Of a stretch of 64,000 bases of DNA, positions 21,728 to 34,019 are shown piece after piece. The stretch covers positions 31,327,330-31,391,329 of the forward strand of contig CM030706.1 of NCBI GenBank assembly GCA_017979445.1, read 5' to 3'. Under the pieces are notes generated by a model. That model was not told the DNA's origin and ran no database searches. It saw nothing but the letters and a program-made list of their open reading frames with translations. This DNA comes from Akebia trifoliata (taxonomy: Eukaryota; Streptophyta; Magnoliopsida; Ranunculales; Lardizabalaceae). The stretch's first letter is position 1. Each line of letters begins with the position of its first letter. The position numbers were made by a program, and so were the translations under genes.

Positions 21728-24650
21728 GATCATTTTTTTTAAGGACTACTACTATATTGGCGATCCAAATGGGATATTGTGCTTCTTTGATGAAGCCAAC
21801 TTTTAGTAATTTGGCTACTTGTTCATTGATTGCCTACCTGAGCCTAGGTGTCAATCTCTGAGATTTCTACTGAACAAGTCAGGACATGGGATCTACGTGC
21901 AAGTAGTGACTCAAGATTCATGGATCTATGTTGAGCATGTCTTATATTGACCAAGAAAAAAATATAATTATTCTTTTTTAGGTAGTCTATCATATTTCTT
22001 TTTCTTCTACTCCCAATCCTCACTCCACATAGGTCTTGTGAATTCCTTCTTCTCCCAGATCCACCTCCTTCACCTATTCTATTGTTGAAATCCATTTCGA
22101 AAATGACTGTTTTTATAATTGATATTGACCATTTTTTTAGGCTAATCATTATTTCTTCTGACATTTCTATTATTTTTTCTTCCCTCTTTAATTGTGTTAA
22201 TAAAGATATTTTGAGCTATAACCTGATTGCCTATGATCTCCATTGGTCATTGACAGGTTAGGAAACATATGACCAGATGGTATATTGAGGGCACAACTTG
22301 CATGGAATATATCCACCTCTTCTTTAGTATGGCATTGTATGTAGAATTTGCTTCTATGACCATGAACTAGTCTGTACCACCTCAAGTCTTACTACCATAG
22401 GTAATGTGATCTCTCATGTTAGAAAAACTAGGGTCCCATTGAACCCATACACATTGACCTTTACATACTCCAAACTCCAGAGCAATCACATTCGCTTGGC
22501 TGCCAAAAAGAATAGGATACATGTTGTGCTTCCTGCATCGATGAGAATTCTTTTAAGGTCGACTGTCCTTACAATTAGTGTAACGACCAATATGTCATTG
22601 TGTGGTTTTACTACCCCTTTCAAATCTTATTATGTGAATACAATTGCCTTGTTCTCCCAAACTAATTATAGTACCCGAGTTGTAGTCACTCTTTCTAAGA
22701 CTTGGTGGATCTTTCTCTCATACAAAATTTTCTTAACCTTGGAATAGTGCGAAACCCTGACTAGCCTATCAGAGCCGAATTCACCAATTATAGTATTACC
22801 ATTCTTCAACCTAGTTTCTTCTATGCTGGAGGAGCTCTCGAAGGTGGTGGTGGTAATTCTAGTCCCTTTTGCTTTTTTTGTAGTGGCTACTATGAATCTT
22901 CTAGGCTTATCTTGGTTGATCAAGTCTTGAATGGCATGTTTTAACCTCTAACAATCATCCCTTGAGTGATTTTCTACCTTGTGGTACTCACAATATGGCT
23001 TTCCCCGATCTATTTTAGTAGTTTGGAGGATGTGGCACAAAGCTTGGGTTTTCTTGATATGCTTAGGGATTTCAAAATGTCTTTCAGTCAAGGGATTGAA
23101 AATTCTCCTTAATTTCCATGAATTCTGACCTTATGTTTCTCTTCTACTCTTTTTTCTTAACTATTTTTCTTTATCTTTTTCCCCGCCATTGGCTTTTACT
23201 TTGTCCGACATTATGGTATTTATTGTTGATGCTATTTCTTGTGCTCTAGTTTTTAATGTCTCTTCCAAGGTAATATATTTTTCAACCATCACATATAGGT
23301 TTTCTAATCTTTTTGGTGGTTCAGTGATCAATTTTCTTACGCATGGTATAATTATGTTCACACAAGCTTGGATTACTATATCATCATTGGGATTTTCCAC
23401 TTATAGAAGGTGGGTTCGAAATCGAGTTGTAAAAGCATGGATGATCTCTCTATCCTCTTGCCTCAAGTAAAATAATACATTGACTTTGACCTTCCTACGC
23501 CGATTGTGAATGCATTGAGCCACAAATAGTTCCTCTAACTAATGGAAGTTCTCAGTTGAGCTTAGGGGCAAGCCCTAGAACCACATAACCGCTTATGACT
23601 GTAAAGTTGACGAGGACATCTTACACGTCAACACGACATTCAATTAGTATATAATTATGAGGTTCTTATACTGCATAACGTGCATCACTGGATCCTTAGT
23701 TCTGTCAAAAGAGTCAAACTTGGGCATGTGGAACTTTATGGGTAGCTTAGAATTCTGAATTGACCATGTGAATGGCAATGTTCTCAAATCCCTAACGATC
23801 AATCGAACTAATCGTCTAACATGTCCCCTTCTAATTATGATGACTTCCTTTTGCCTCAACAAATCCTATACCTCCCACAAGGTTAGGGCCAACAATGACC
23901 CAAAATATACTTGATGCTCGAACTAATCCAATACAAAAAAACATAAAAATACAGATTTTTTGATTGGAATCTTATATCCAATCTAATCCTAACATATTTT
24001 TTTATTCTTAATTTTATACAAATACATATAGATAAAACATTTTAGTCTTTTTGGATTCTCTTTATATTTGTAGTTGGAAAGTAGACTTTTTAAAATTTTA
24101 TATGATTTTATATTTGTTTAATATTTTGAATATTGATCATTTAAAAATAAGACATGTGTTCAGATAGGTTTCAGATTAAGGATGAAATGAGACAAATCGA
24201 ATTTGGTTCACATGTTCATTGGTCTGATACCGAATTGATATGTTGCCAGCCTTACACAAGGCCAAAAGGTTCGGTGGTGCATTCCATTCATTATTGTTCC
24301 AATCACCATCCGTTTACCCTTTTGGGTTGTGTTTCTCAACTCAATGTCTGGTCACGTCATTATTGTCGCCCTGCTCTCTGATCCTTTAGCCATCTGTTGC
24401 CTCAACTCCTTGTTTTCCCTTCTGAGTGCTTGGATTTGTCCAGTCTGTCGCTCCATGGTCTATTGTAATTTCGTTCTCATCTATGTTAGCATGAGTTGAA
24501 TGTTGCGTATGGGATCTTAATTTCCTTGAGTTCATCGAGCTGCGGGGGCTTATTCATAGTCGCTACCTCCACCACTCTTCGATCATTTTTCCTCGTGCTC
24601 ATAGTATGTACGTCGTGTCCCTTGTTTCAATTCTTATGGACAATGCCAAA
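21728..24650 (-). pseudogene. Ty3/gypsy 5' half: gag, protease, start of RT
   Basis: Read right to left: a gag leader (24400-24600), gag core with FHMPKFDSFDRTKDPVMHV (23644-23862) and a helical stretch ending in VEKYITLEETLKTRAQEIA (23161-23400), a linker (22666-22923), and an aspartic protease whose active site reads RILIDAGST (the DAGS codons are 22528-22539; the family has DT/SG here). The RT start KLLKVGFIKEAQYPIWIANIVVV breaks at the TATCT at 21723. Stops and frameshifts are frequent. Gag-protease-RT order and motifs fit the Tat lineage. Confidence 0.82.
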
Positions 24651-25400
24651 TTGTAGATGCAAAATTTTTATTTTTCTCGAGATCTGTAAATACTAGGTGG
24701 GCTAATCTTCTGTTCCTCAAAGATCTCTTTGTAACTTATTCCACAGAACCGCTGATGCCTAAGTTAGATTTTAGAAAAGGATTAAAGTGCAAAGAATTTC
24801 TTTCTGGAAAAAATTGTACATTTATGTATGGTAGCCCCCACCCAATTTGTAGGAGAGTAAGTTGATCTTATACACATTATCCCCTTATCTCCTTTAATTT
24901 AGGGACCTGACTTGTCGAGTATCTTCTGGATAAGAGTCTTTTCTAGGTCTAACACCCAAATCCCAAGAAAATATGGGATTGGTACCCTTATTCCTTACGG
25001 AATATCATTAATTCAGACCTTCGTTCTGGTATCCTTGGTCAAATGCTATCCCGAGCATTTCCAAGCCAATAGGTCGGATACGTGTCATTGACCGAACCTT
25101 TGATTCATTTGGACATGTGTCATCATCCTCGGAGTCAACGATTTTTCCCCTCCACAGGTATCTTTGAGGATAGGTAAAGAACTAATAACCCCAAATACAT
25201 ATATTTGAAAATCCTCAAATGCATCACGATAGATGAGCTCACGTAATTTGATATTGTGTAGGTTGACTTATTAGAAATCTACCTAAAATTGTTGCTTACT
25301 CAGTGAAGACGCATCATCGCATAAAAAATGCTTATATGTGTCATCGTCTTTATGATTGATACAACCAAGCGAACATGCACCCTGACAAATTACCCAATGA
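24651..25400 (-). mobile_element. Putative leader and 5' LTR end of the minus-strand gypsy element
   Basis: Read on the minus strand, 24757-24780 gives TCTAACTTAGGCATCAGCGG, the kind of sequence found near the 3' end of many Tat-type LTRs (TCTGACTTAGGCATCGG-like, from general knowledge). It lies just upstream of gag, as a 5' LTR should. I cannot define the outer LTR boundary or a primer-binding site. Confidence 0.4.
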
Positions 25401-26055
25401 CTATAAATGGGTAAAATAAATAAAACAAACAAGGGTATATTCCAACTCACACAATCTCAACTGAAAACTCTATTAATTTTGCAACTAACTTAATTGTTAA
25501 AGTGTTTTTTTAAATACAACAATGTGATCAAGAGTTCGAGTACCACCATCAGAAACGAAGATTAAAGAACAGGGAAGCCACACAAAGTTTTATGACCCAT
25601 AATTCCTATATACTTTTTAAGTAATTAGAAACTAAATTAAGTTTGAAATTACATATTTACTCCTAAAGTGGCCTTTTGACTATGGGTTTAAGAATCACAT
25701 CTTTATGTATAGAACAAATAAAATGCTATTACATTTGGATGAGTCAATATTTTAAAAGAGATGTGCAAAACAAATGTTGTGATGTTGGAAAAAAAATTAT
25801 AATTTGATTTAAAATGAATTTTAGAAGTGTATATCATATATTTAATATATTTCCCACATCTGTCAAATCTCTTGAGTATGTGTTGATTCCCCAAATAGAT
25901 CCACAATTTGCAATTTCAAAATAGTGTTTTTAGCATTAATGTTGACTAAAGAGGATTACGACAAAATATTATGGTTTCATTTTAAATATTTTCTCTAATT
26001 TGTCTTATTTTATGTTGTGAATTTTAATAAGAGTCCAACTAGTGTAAATATAATG
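25401..26055. other. AT-rich intergenic DNA, no gene seen
   Basis: No coding, RNA or repeat signal that I can support. The small minus-strand frame at 25703-25906 is AT-rich and unrecognised. Confidence 0.5.
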
Positions 26056-26212
26056 GTGAGGAAAAAAGGCCTTACTAAGCGTCATCAACCATAAAAGACC
26101 TCGAGATACACAAAACTTGTCATCAAGATTCATAATTAATCTTGAGGTCTTCTTTTATACATCTCGAGATCTTTAGACGGTGGATGAGACTTAGTAATGC
26201 CTTTTTCCTCAC
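26056..26212. mobile_element. 157-bp MITE with ~34-bp terminal inverted repeats
   Basis: The left end GTGAGGAAAAAAGGCCTTAC pairs with the right end GTAATGCCTTTTTCCTCAC. Matching continues inward through CTAAG...CATCA(A/C)CC and ATAAAAGACCTC/GAGGTCTTCTTTTAT, to a central AATCTTGA/TCAAGATT palindrome. It folds into one long hairpin. No target duplication is clear. Confidence 0.75.
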
Positions 26213-26880
26213 GATCATAGTAAGGAAAGGATTTCTCTATGTTAGACAATGTGAAAACATTTAATACATTCACATTTATTAGAATTTTTTTTTTATAGCT
26301 TCTTTGGATTTTCTTTTATTGATAGGGACAAAATGTCTTATCATATTTTAAAAATCCATTTTAGGAGAATACAGTGGTCCCATCCTTTTCCACCATAGGG
26401 GACTCTACTCCCATTTATATATATGGCTCAATGGATGGCATCTACTTTAACACATGATTTATAAAATTTAGTAATATAAATATATAATTGTCTTTTTCAT
26501 AATTAATTTAAATATTCTAGTATTATAACAAGTGTCAATTAAATCAATGTAAAAGTACTCTTTGTAATTTGAAAAATTAATTAATGTGAATTTTTCATCG
26601 TATACTCACTTACTCATTGTAATATTAAAGTTTTGATGTAATGTGTGGACAATTTTGGAATCTAAAATTTTGGTTTCGACAATACTCTACTCATGTTCTT
26701 CTCTTATAATATTAAAGATATAGAATTAGTGGTTGGCATGCTCATTTGCACACGATTTACAAATGGTATAATTGTCTTATAAATAATTTTAAAATATATA
26801 CAGATATTCTAGTATTATAACATGTGTCAATTAATATAATGTAAAGTGTAGAGGTATTTTTGAGATTACCTTCAACAACT
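26213..26880. repeat. Two degenerate copies of a dispersed AT-rich repeat
   Basis: The stretches at about 26440-26560 and 26750-26850 share ACA(T/C)GATTTA(T/C)AAA, TATAATTGTCTT, ATATTCTAGTATTATAACA and TGTCAATTAA segments in the same order. A third relative at about 36020-36170 has the stem-loop CATGTGCATTTGCACATG where this copy reads CATGCTCATTTGCACACG. Probably a non-autonomous element; class unknown. Confidence 0.55.
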
Positions 26881-28079
26881 CGATCTGCAATTCTGACGGT
26901 GTCTCTTTGCTCTTCTAGCTGCATGGTAGCATCGGTGTGGTTCCTACTAAGAATCCTTTGACACCCAAGTTAGACAAGAACCAAGATAATTTTTCTTGAA
27001 GTAAAAACTCTTAATTCTTTTCTAAAAAATGTTCGTTCTTTATCGATCTTTCTCCCTTATATAGGATTTTTCCATGATCCCTAGATTTTAGGGTTCCTCT
27101 CCTTGATCCCCCTAATTTGTAGATCAGCTTATGAAAATTCATCTCTAAGAAGGTAGAACTAATTTAGAAGAACGTAATTGATTCTATCAAAACACTTCTA
27201 GATTATTGGGATTTATTTATTATCTTAGCAAAATGAAAAATAGACTTGGATTTGCACGTACTCAGTTCCGCTCTGTCCTTTAGGCTGGGTAGGGATATAT
27301 ATTAACTCTGACTTGCATCTAAACAGAGCTAATATCTAGATTTACTCAGACATTATTAAGTTGCAGACCCTATTGAGGCAACACTTACTTTGAACATATT
27401 CTCCCCTAATTTGCCTTGGCTCATGTTCAGATAAGGACGCGTGTAAGGTTTAGATCATTTATAACTTTTACTTTCTACAGTTACTCCCTTTCGAGAAGAG
27501 AAGTTCTATCGTTATCTCGAGAAACGTTCTTTATTCCGAATAGCTGTCATTATTAGCACACACACACCCCTTAAAGATCAATCATTGCATTTCTTCTACC
27601 TCCATCTCTTTTCCAATTTAATGAGCCATTATTTCAAATTTTTGGGCGGTTGAGATGTAACTAGATGAATCACAATGCTATATGTGTCCCACTTTGCATT
27701 AAGCTGTAGGGTTTCAACAATTAGGGTTTTCGGATGCATGTCAAAGGATTCCCATCCATCTTCTTCTTTGGTTATTGGCTATAAATAGGGGACTTGAAGA
27801 ATTTTTTTATTCTTCCATCTTCTTCTCCCTTGCGCCTAAATTTTTGATTTCTTATTGTCTTCTTCTGAATCTACCAAGTCTTGACCCATGTTCCTTCTTT
27901 CAGAGGTAACTTCCCTCTAACACATCTCTTTTAAAATATGTTTCTATGGCCTTTAACGTAACCAAATTCTACAAAACCTACTCTATCCTCAGGTCTGTGT
28001 CATTAGGGTTTGCAATGACCCTAATGAATTTCGTCTAAGGGAAATCCTGGTTTATGTTGGTCTTCATTTTCCAATATCC
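26881..28079. mobile_element. LTR-like debris in both orientations
   Basis: On the minus strand, CTATATAAGGGAGAAAG (near 27048-27064) is followed about 90 bases later by TCTAACTTGGGTGTCAAAGG (26956-26975), the TATA box and 3'-end signature of a Tat-type LTR. On the plus strand, GGCTATAAATAGGGGAC (about 27778-27794) is a strong TATA box of a different LTR or leader, positioned upstream of the gag-like frame at 28080-31740. Boundaries cannot be fixed. Confidence 0.4.
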
Positions 28080-31000
28080 TTCTTCTTAGGGGAGATTTTT
28101 AGTAATATTGATAAGGCACTAAGCCAAATGACCATAAATTTTTATCGATTAATCGAGAGAGTAGAAGAAATGAGGGTAATCTCTCATAATTTTCTCTCTA
28201 GGTATAACCTCAAAGCCAACTCATAACCGCCTAGAGCACTACTCTATGTCTTCCAAATCTATTAGACAATCCCTGATACAGTATCTTCCTAACTCTAATA
28301 AGGGCTGGTACAAGGATCCCTTGATCATATCTGGGGATTAAGAGTTTGGTCCCAATGTCTCCTGAGAGGGATTTAAGGTCCCCTATACTTTTAAGGCAAA
28401 TTTTCTTTTATAAATTCACTTTTTACTCTTACTTTATGGGTTTTTCTGCCAAAACCTGATATTGTCCAACTTTTTAAAGTCTTCTGTCTTATTCGTTGTT
28501 GAAGCGAGGAAGGAGTAGAGAAAAGATGAGATGAGGAAATAGAAAAAAGAAAAGAATAAGAAAGTTGATGGAGTAGTCTAAGAAACGGGAGCTGTTCAAC
28601 TTGTTTTACCTCCACCATTTACTTTACTTCTTTTCAAACCATTTCAAGTTGTTCATCCTATCGACCAGGTTCTAAAAAACCTTATTCTACTTCTTGAACT
28701 AGGCTTTGAAGGTACATCCCCCCATCATTCAACCCAATCTACTCACTCTTCTAACTCCACATCCAATTCCCACTCCGCTGTAGAACCTAACCTCCCCAAC
28801 ACCATGAATATACATTTCAGAATTTACCTTCCTTGTCGATACCCCAACCTCTATTACCCCACCCCTTGCCCATGCTCAACCTACTCGGGTGGAGGGTAAG
28901 AGTAGGCAGAGGTGTCCCCATCATTTTGGCGGCTTCACTCCCTTGGAAGAAACTCATGGTAAGTAGATTCCAAAAAGGGTTACCCAAGAATTTAATGCTA
29001 CATTGGACCCTTTCAAATATATGATGAATCTATGTTTGAGGTAAGATCCAACTTAGCCTGCCAAGTAGCCGAAAGGTCAGGCTATTGAGATGAGTGACTA
29101 CAAAACCCCATAAAGGATTTGGTCTTCTACTGGCTTGGTTGGGGGGAAGGGGCATCCTTGAACTGGGGGATGGAAGGGGAACTTTTTGTCCTACCTTTGA
29201 CCTTGGGAATGGCCTAGTTTACAATAGCCGTAACACTCTCAAGGACCCGCAAGTAGTGACATCTATGCTTTCCTGACCTCGTTGCCAAGGGATATGAACC
29301 TAGTCAACAAAGCGAATGTCAAGCTACTCTTCGACAAGTTCTGCCATTACATATCTCAGGTAACTTATCACACATTATTTATTTAAGTACTACTTTTTTT
29401 CATTATTCTGTGTTCTAATATTCTCTTTTTCTCTACAATCCCAACTATATGGCATGATAACTATCTTTAAGTAGTAGGAGGCCCAAAATTATCACTACTC
29501 AAGAGAATGAAGCAGCTCACCTCATTTTCTCACGCTGCCAAGGAGAAGTTCAGGACATTACAAGGTGATGTGGAATACTTCAACAAGGTACACAACAACT
29601 TGGATCACAAGTACCATATCTTGAAGATGAAGCATAATGATATTATAATAGAACTCAAGGACTGTGTAGACACCCCATTTTCACACTCGTCTGATTAATC
29701 AACTCGTCAACCCAATTGTGACGTTCCCAATGATGGCCGAATATTCAAATGCTTTATTTTATTACTAGATATATTTCATAAATTCGGATGAAGTATTTCA
29801 AGCAAGAAATTTTTTAGAAGCCACGCTACGCTAGGAAAATATGATCCAAAACCTAGAAATCATCATTTTGAGATAAAAAGAAGTTTTACGAGAAAAATTA
29901 CTAAAAAATGATCAAATTACTAAAATACCCCTAACATCAAAATATCCCTAGAGCCTATGTTACACTAAGGAAAATCCTTTCTAACACTTAAAATGAAAAA
30001 TTAAAATCAAATAAACTATTTTGTCAATTTTCACCAAATTCAATAAAATTACAAAAATACCCCTCATAAGGTCTACGACCATTTCATTCCAAAAACCCAT
30101 AAATGACACAAATCGATACTCCCATTGAATTTCTTAGGAAAAATTGATTTCAAAACATCCCAAAACATCGAAAAACGACTTCGAAATGCAAAAGCCTTCT
30201 TTGAGGGCAAAACGATAAATTTTCAATCCTAAAAATTTTAAATTTTGAAATTAATAATTAAAATATTAATGAACGTAAAGTGAAACCTTAATAAATTAAA
30301 TTTTAAATTTTAAACAAATAAAATCAATTAATTAAGTCCACGAGCCAAATTTTAAGTGGTGGCCCATTTATTCAAGTAGGACCCACAATATATTTATTAA
30401 AATGCCCCTCCATTTGGGGTCCCAAAGAATTAAAATATAATCAGGGGGTTCTCCAAAAAAACTAAAAAAATACTCTTTCATTATATGTAAGAATGGAAAC
30501 CCTAATTAAAAATTCTAATTCAAACCTTAATTAATCTTATCTTAAAGAGACTTAGTCAAACTGAAAAACTTCCAAAAAAACTATATGAATAAGAGCCTCC
30601 ACAATCTAATCTCTCAAGTTAAGAAAAATCCTAGGAAGGAGAGGCCAAAAACTCTCTCCAACCTTCTCAAAATCCTAAATTTAAAGTCATAAGTCCTTAC
30701 CTAACACCCAAACCCCATTTTTTACTTAAAAAACACCCAAAAATCCTCAAAAACATCCAAAAACCCTCAAAACACCCAGAACATCTAACAAATACTCAGA
30801 TCTAGGAGGAGAATACCTTATCTCGAAGATCGAAAGTTGATCCAATGACGGAGACAAAAATAAGAAGACTCATACGAGGAACGCACTCCGCCAGTACTAT
30901 GGAAATCAACCGTCACAATCACCCAAGTAAATTTTTTTTATTTATTTTATTGTTTAGGTCATTTTTTTAGCAATGTAATTTTTGAGAAAAGTAGAAATTG

Positions 31001-31740
31001 ACATTTGTTGGTCAGGATTGGTGCCTAACACCTTCTAATCCCGTAATGTGATCCCCAGACCTTTAGTTTTTTTTAGTAGATTAGTGTTATTTATTTATTT
31101 AGAGTCATAATTTTGTTCCTAGACCATAATAACTAGGTGGCGACTCCCAAACACCAAAAAAGTGGATCCGCAACCCGCGGATCAAGGGAGCTTTCACACT
31201 CCAAGGAGTGCATCCAGATGAGGGATGTCGAGATGGAATACCTATGGACAACACTCAGGAGCAAGGACACCGAGCTAGCCTCTTTTCAAGTTGAGCTTGG
31301 GCAACGAGTACACAATGTTATAATCGAGTATGTTGACGCCGTTGTTACTACTCAACTCAGCTCTACAATCGATAAGGTTGTTAAGGAGGAGCAGGTCAAT
31401 GAGGATCATTTGGATACTAAGAAAATCTCGAGTCAGATGATGGCCCAATATCTAATAGTTAGGGACAAGGCATTCTACAAAGCATAAGCCAAGGGTTTTG
31501 AGGATACCCAACTTCAATACAATAAGGGGTATGGGAAGACTAAGTAACATTTACCCAACCTTAGAGGGTAAGTTGAACATTCTTGGAAGAGCCGTCCCTC
31601 CACTTCCTACTAAAGAGGTTGATCAACCTCCTCGTAAGCCAAACATTGTTCTGTGTGATGGAGATTCTGATCAGCATGTTGAAGTTGAGAAGACTAGTGA
31701 GACCTCCATTCTTTCCTTGACTGAAGTCGAGTTCGCCTAA
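28080..31740 (+). pseudogene. Gag-like coding remnant of a gypsy-type element, split by a solo LTR
   Basis: Frame pieces with amphipathic, coiled-coil character occur at about 28080-28230 (FFLGEIFSNIDKALSQM), 29280-29360 (VNKANVKLLFDKFCHYISQ, followed by a GTAAC donor), 29507-29664 (AAKEKFRTLQGDVEYFN) and 31197-31740 (RSKDTELASFQVELGQRV, IDKVVKEEQVNEDHLDTKK). The order and composition resemble the plant 'putative gypsy type transposon' family. The family name is inferred. It is cut by the LTR at 29665-31196. Confidence 0.45.
29665..31196 (+). mobile_element. Solo LTR of the Tat-type family (LTR-T2)
   Basis: Starts TGTAGACACCCC and ends GGGAGCTTTCA. It aligns throughout with the 3' LTR at 12646-14354 but lacks that copy's 34-bp minisatellite. 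Gag-like coding sequence continues on both sides, so it is an insertion reduced to one LTR. The flanking pentamers are GACTG and CACTC: two mismatches, so the target duplication has decayed or the ends are off by a base or two. Confidence 0.75.
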
Positions 31741-32389
31741 GATCCCTTAGGTGGTTCTCTCCAATCCTTAACCAATTTTGTTCAGCCAATTCGTTTTTCA
31801 GGTCAACAACAAGTTGATCCTGTCCTTCAATAAATACTCATTTTTTTTCTTTATCTTTTTTACTCCTACTTAATCCTCATTTGGAAGTTATAAATGTAAA
31901 AATATACATCTTGAACTTTATTAATTAAATTTACTTTTCTCATTACAATACTTGTATGCTACTTGGCTAGTATAGGCTGACTTCTTATTTACTGAGAGAA
32001 CTAACCCTTAACTTACTAAGTGGAAATCAAATTTTAAAATTGAAAGTGTGCAAGAGCTAAACAACATTCTCAACATGCATAAGCCAAGTCTCAAAATTTT
32101 AAAATTGAACAACGTACTTAGTTTAATCAAAATTAAACATGCATAATAAGAGGTCAACTGTTAAGAGGTCTTACTTCTCATTAGGGTTCTAACCCCTAGT
32201 GTCTATTCTGCTACAATTGTACATTTTGACACTATCTCTTTTGGGTACTCTTTGATATAAAGCCATAACACACTACCTTCCAAAATAGTTGGGGTTACTT
32301 AGGTCCTTAGGCTTCTCCATACTTTTCTTTCATTTTCCATCTATCATGTTTTTGCCTCTTAGGGATGCTCTACCACTTAGGACAACATA
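31741..32389. other. Retroelement non-coding DNA
   Basis: Follows the end of the gag-like frame at 31740. From about 31900 it is probably the 3' untranslated part of the minus-strand gypsy element whose integrase lies at 32790-34010. No coding exon seen. Confidence 0.4.
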
Positions 32390-32770
32390 GTCATTTTGAA
32401 TTTAAACTTTTTGTCACTCAGGACACTAGGCTACTAAGAATTGTCCTGCCACTCGAGATAACAAAGGTCACTCAAGACCCTAAGCCACCAGGGGTTGTGT
32501 TGCTGCTCAAGACAATAGAGGTTACTTAGGACCATAAACTACTCTGGGTTGAACTTAAACTTTTAGCTACTCAGGACCCTAAGCCACTAAGGGTTACGTT
32601 GCCACTCATGAAAACATAGGTTACTTAAGACCTTAATCCACTCTGGGATGAACTTAAACTTTTGGTCATTTAGGACCCTAAGACATTAAGAGTTGTACTG
32701 CCACTCAAGATAACAAAGGTCACTTAGGACCTCAAGCCACTTTGGACTGAACTTAAACTTTTGGTCAGAA
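32390..32770 (-). repeat. ~105-110-bp tandem repeat directly behind a gypsy integrase
   Basis: About four degenerate units. Landmarks GAACTTAAACTTTT recur at about 32541, 32650 and 32752, with an earlier form near 32399. Between them are ACTCAGGACCCTAAGCCACTAA, TTGCCACTCAAGA and GGTCACTTAGGACC variants (written here with differences). Relative to the minus-strand integrase it lies immediately downstream. Confidence 0.8.
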
Positions 32771-32789
32771 TTTGAGTAGAATAAATTCT

Positions 32790-34010
32790 TTATTGATAAT
32801 ACTTTATGAGATTACATGTATCATGTGGCTTGGGAAAATCCTAACCACACATTATTGTAAGATAATAAGCCACATTAGCCCTGACTTTAGCTACTAGGTA
32901 AGGCTTTTCCCAATTTGGACTTAACTTCCCATTATTCTACTCTTCTATATTCTGGTAGACCATTCTTAGTACTAGGTCTCCCTCTTGGAATTTTTTTCAT
33001 TGATTTTCTTGTTATAATACCTTTGTAGTCGTTTGTGATAAGCTTCTAGGTTCATTAACATGGCATATCTTTTTTTTATCCAATAACTTTAGTTCTGTCA
33101 CTAGTTGCCTATCATTTTATCCTGACTGGACAATTTGTGAGTGTGTCGTGGGAAAACTATTTTTCACAGGAATTATAGCCTTTAGGCCATACATCATTGC
33201 AAATGGAGACGCTCAAGTTGAAGTTCTTGTCATTGTTTTATAAGTCCATAATACTCTATGCAAGACAAGAGTCCACTTCCCCCAATCCCCTTTTCAGGAT
33301 ACCGACCATGAGTTTGTTTGTTGCTTCTACTTATCCATTCCTTTGTGGGTATTGTGGTGTGGAGAATGACTATTTGATCTCATGTTGTTAACAAAAAACT
33401 TTCATATGTTCCCTTGAAAATTTCTTTCCATTATCATAAATGAGCGTATGTGGGATCCTGAACCAACAAATGATATGTTCCCATATGAACTTCTGGACTT
33501 CCTACTATTGTATTCTAGATAGAGGGAGCACTTCTGCCCATTTAGTGAAATAATCTGTTGTTATGAAAAAGAAGGTTAAATTCACTAGGCCCCTTAGGAA
33601 TGGTCCAACCAAGTCCATCTCCCATTGTACAAAGGGCCATGAGCTTATTATCGAGGTTAATTGGACTACTGATTGGTGGATAAACCTTGCATGTATTTGA
33701 CACTTGTCATGACGCTTGACGTACACGATTGCGTCCTTTTGGATGTAAGGCCAGTAATACCCCTGGGAAAGTACCTTGTGTGTTAACGTCTTAACTCTTG
33801 AGTGGTTCCAAAAATCTTCCCTATGGATTTCTCTTAAGACCTTCCTAGTTTCAGCGAAAGTCAGACAGTTCAAGTGAGGTTCCCCAAAAAAATTTCTATA
33901 TAACTCATCCTCGATTAAGATGTATCACCCTGGACTGGTTCTAACCCGTCTAAACTCCTATGCGTCCTTTGGAAGTTGTCATGTGCTTAGGAATAAGATA
34001 TGAAATTATG
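32790..34010 (-). pseudogene. Ty3/gypsy integrase (Tat-type), degenerate
   Basis: Read right to left: a linker ending in YILIEDELYRNFFGEPHL, the zinc-binding region (LREIH...NHS...C..C pattern with YYWPYIQKDA and RHDKCQIHA), the first catalytic aspartate in QWEMDLVGPF, DYFTKWAEVLPL (frame 33505-33873), then, with stops, FRIPHTLIYDNGKKF with the second aspartate and STPQYPQRNG plus VEATNK with the glutamate. The C-terminal end is near 32790. The catalytic residues survive, but stops and frameshifts after 33505 inactivate it. Confidence 0.85.
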
Positions 34011-34019
34011 GTCTTTGTA

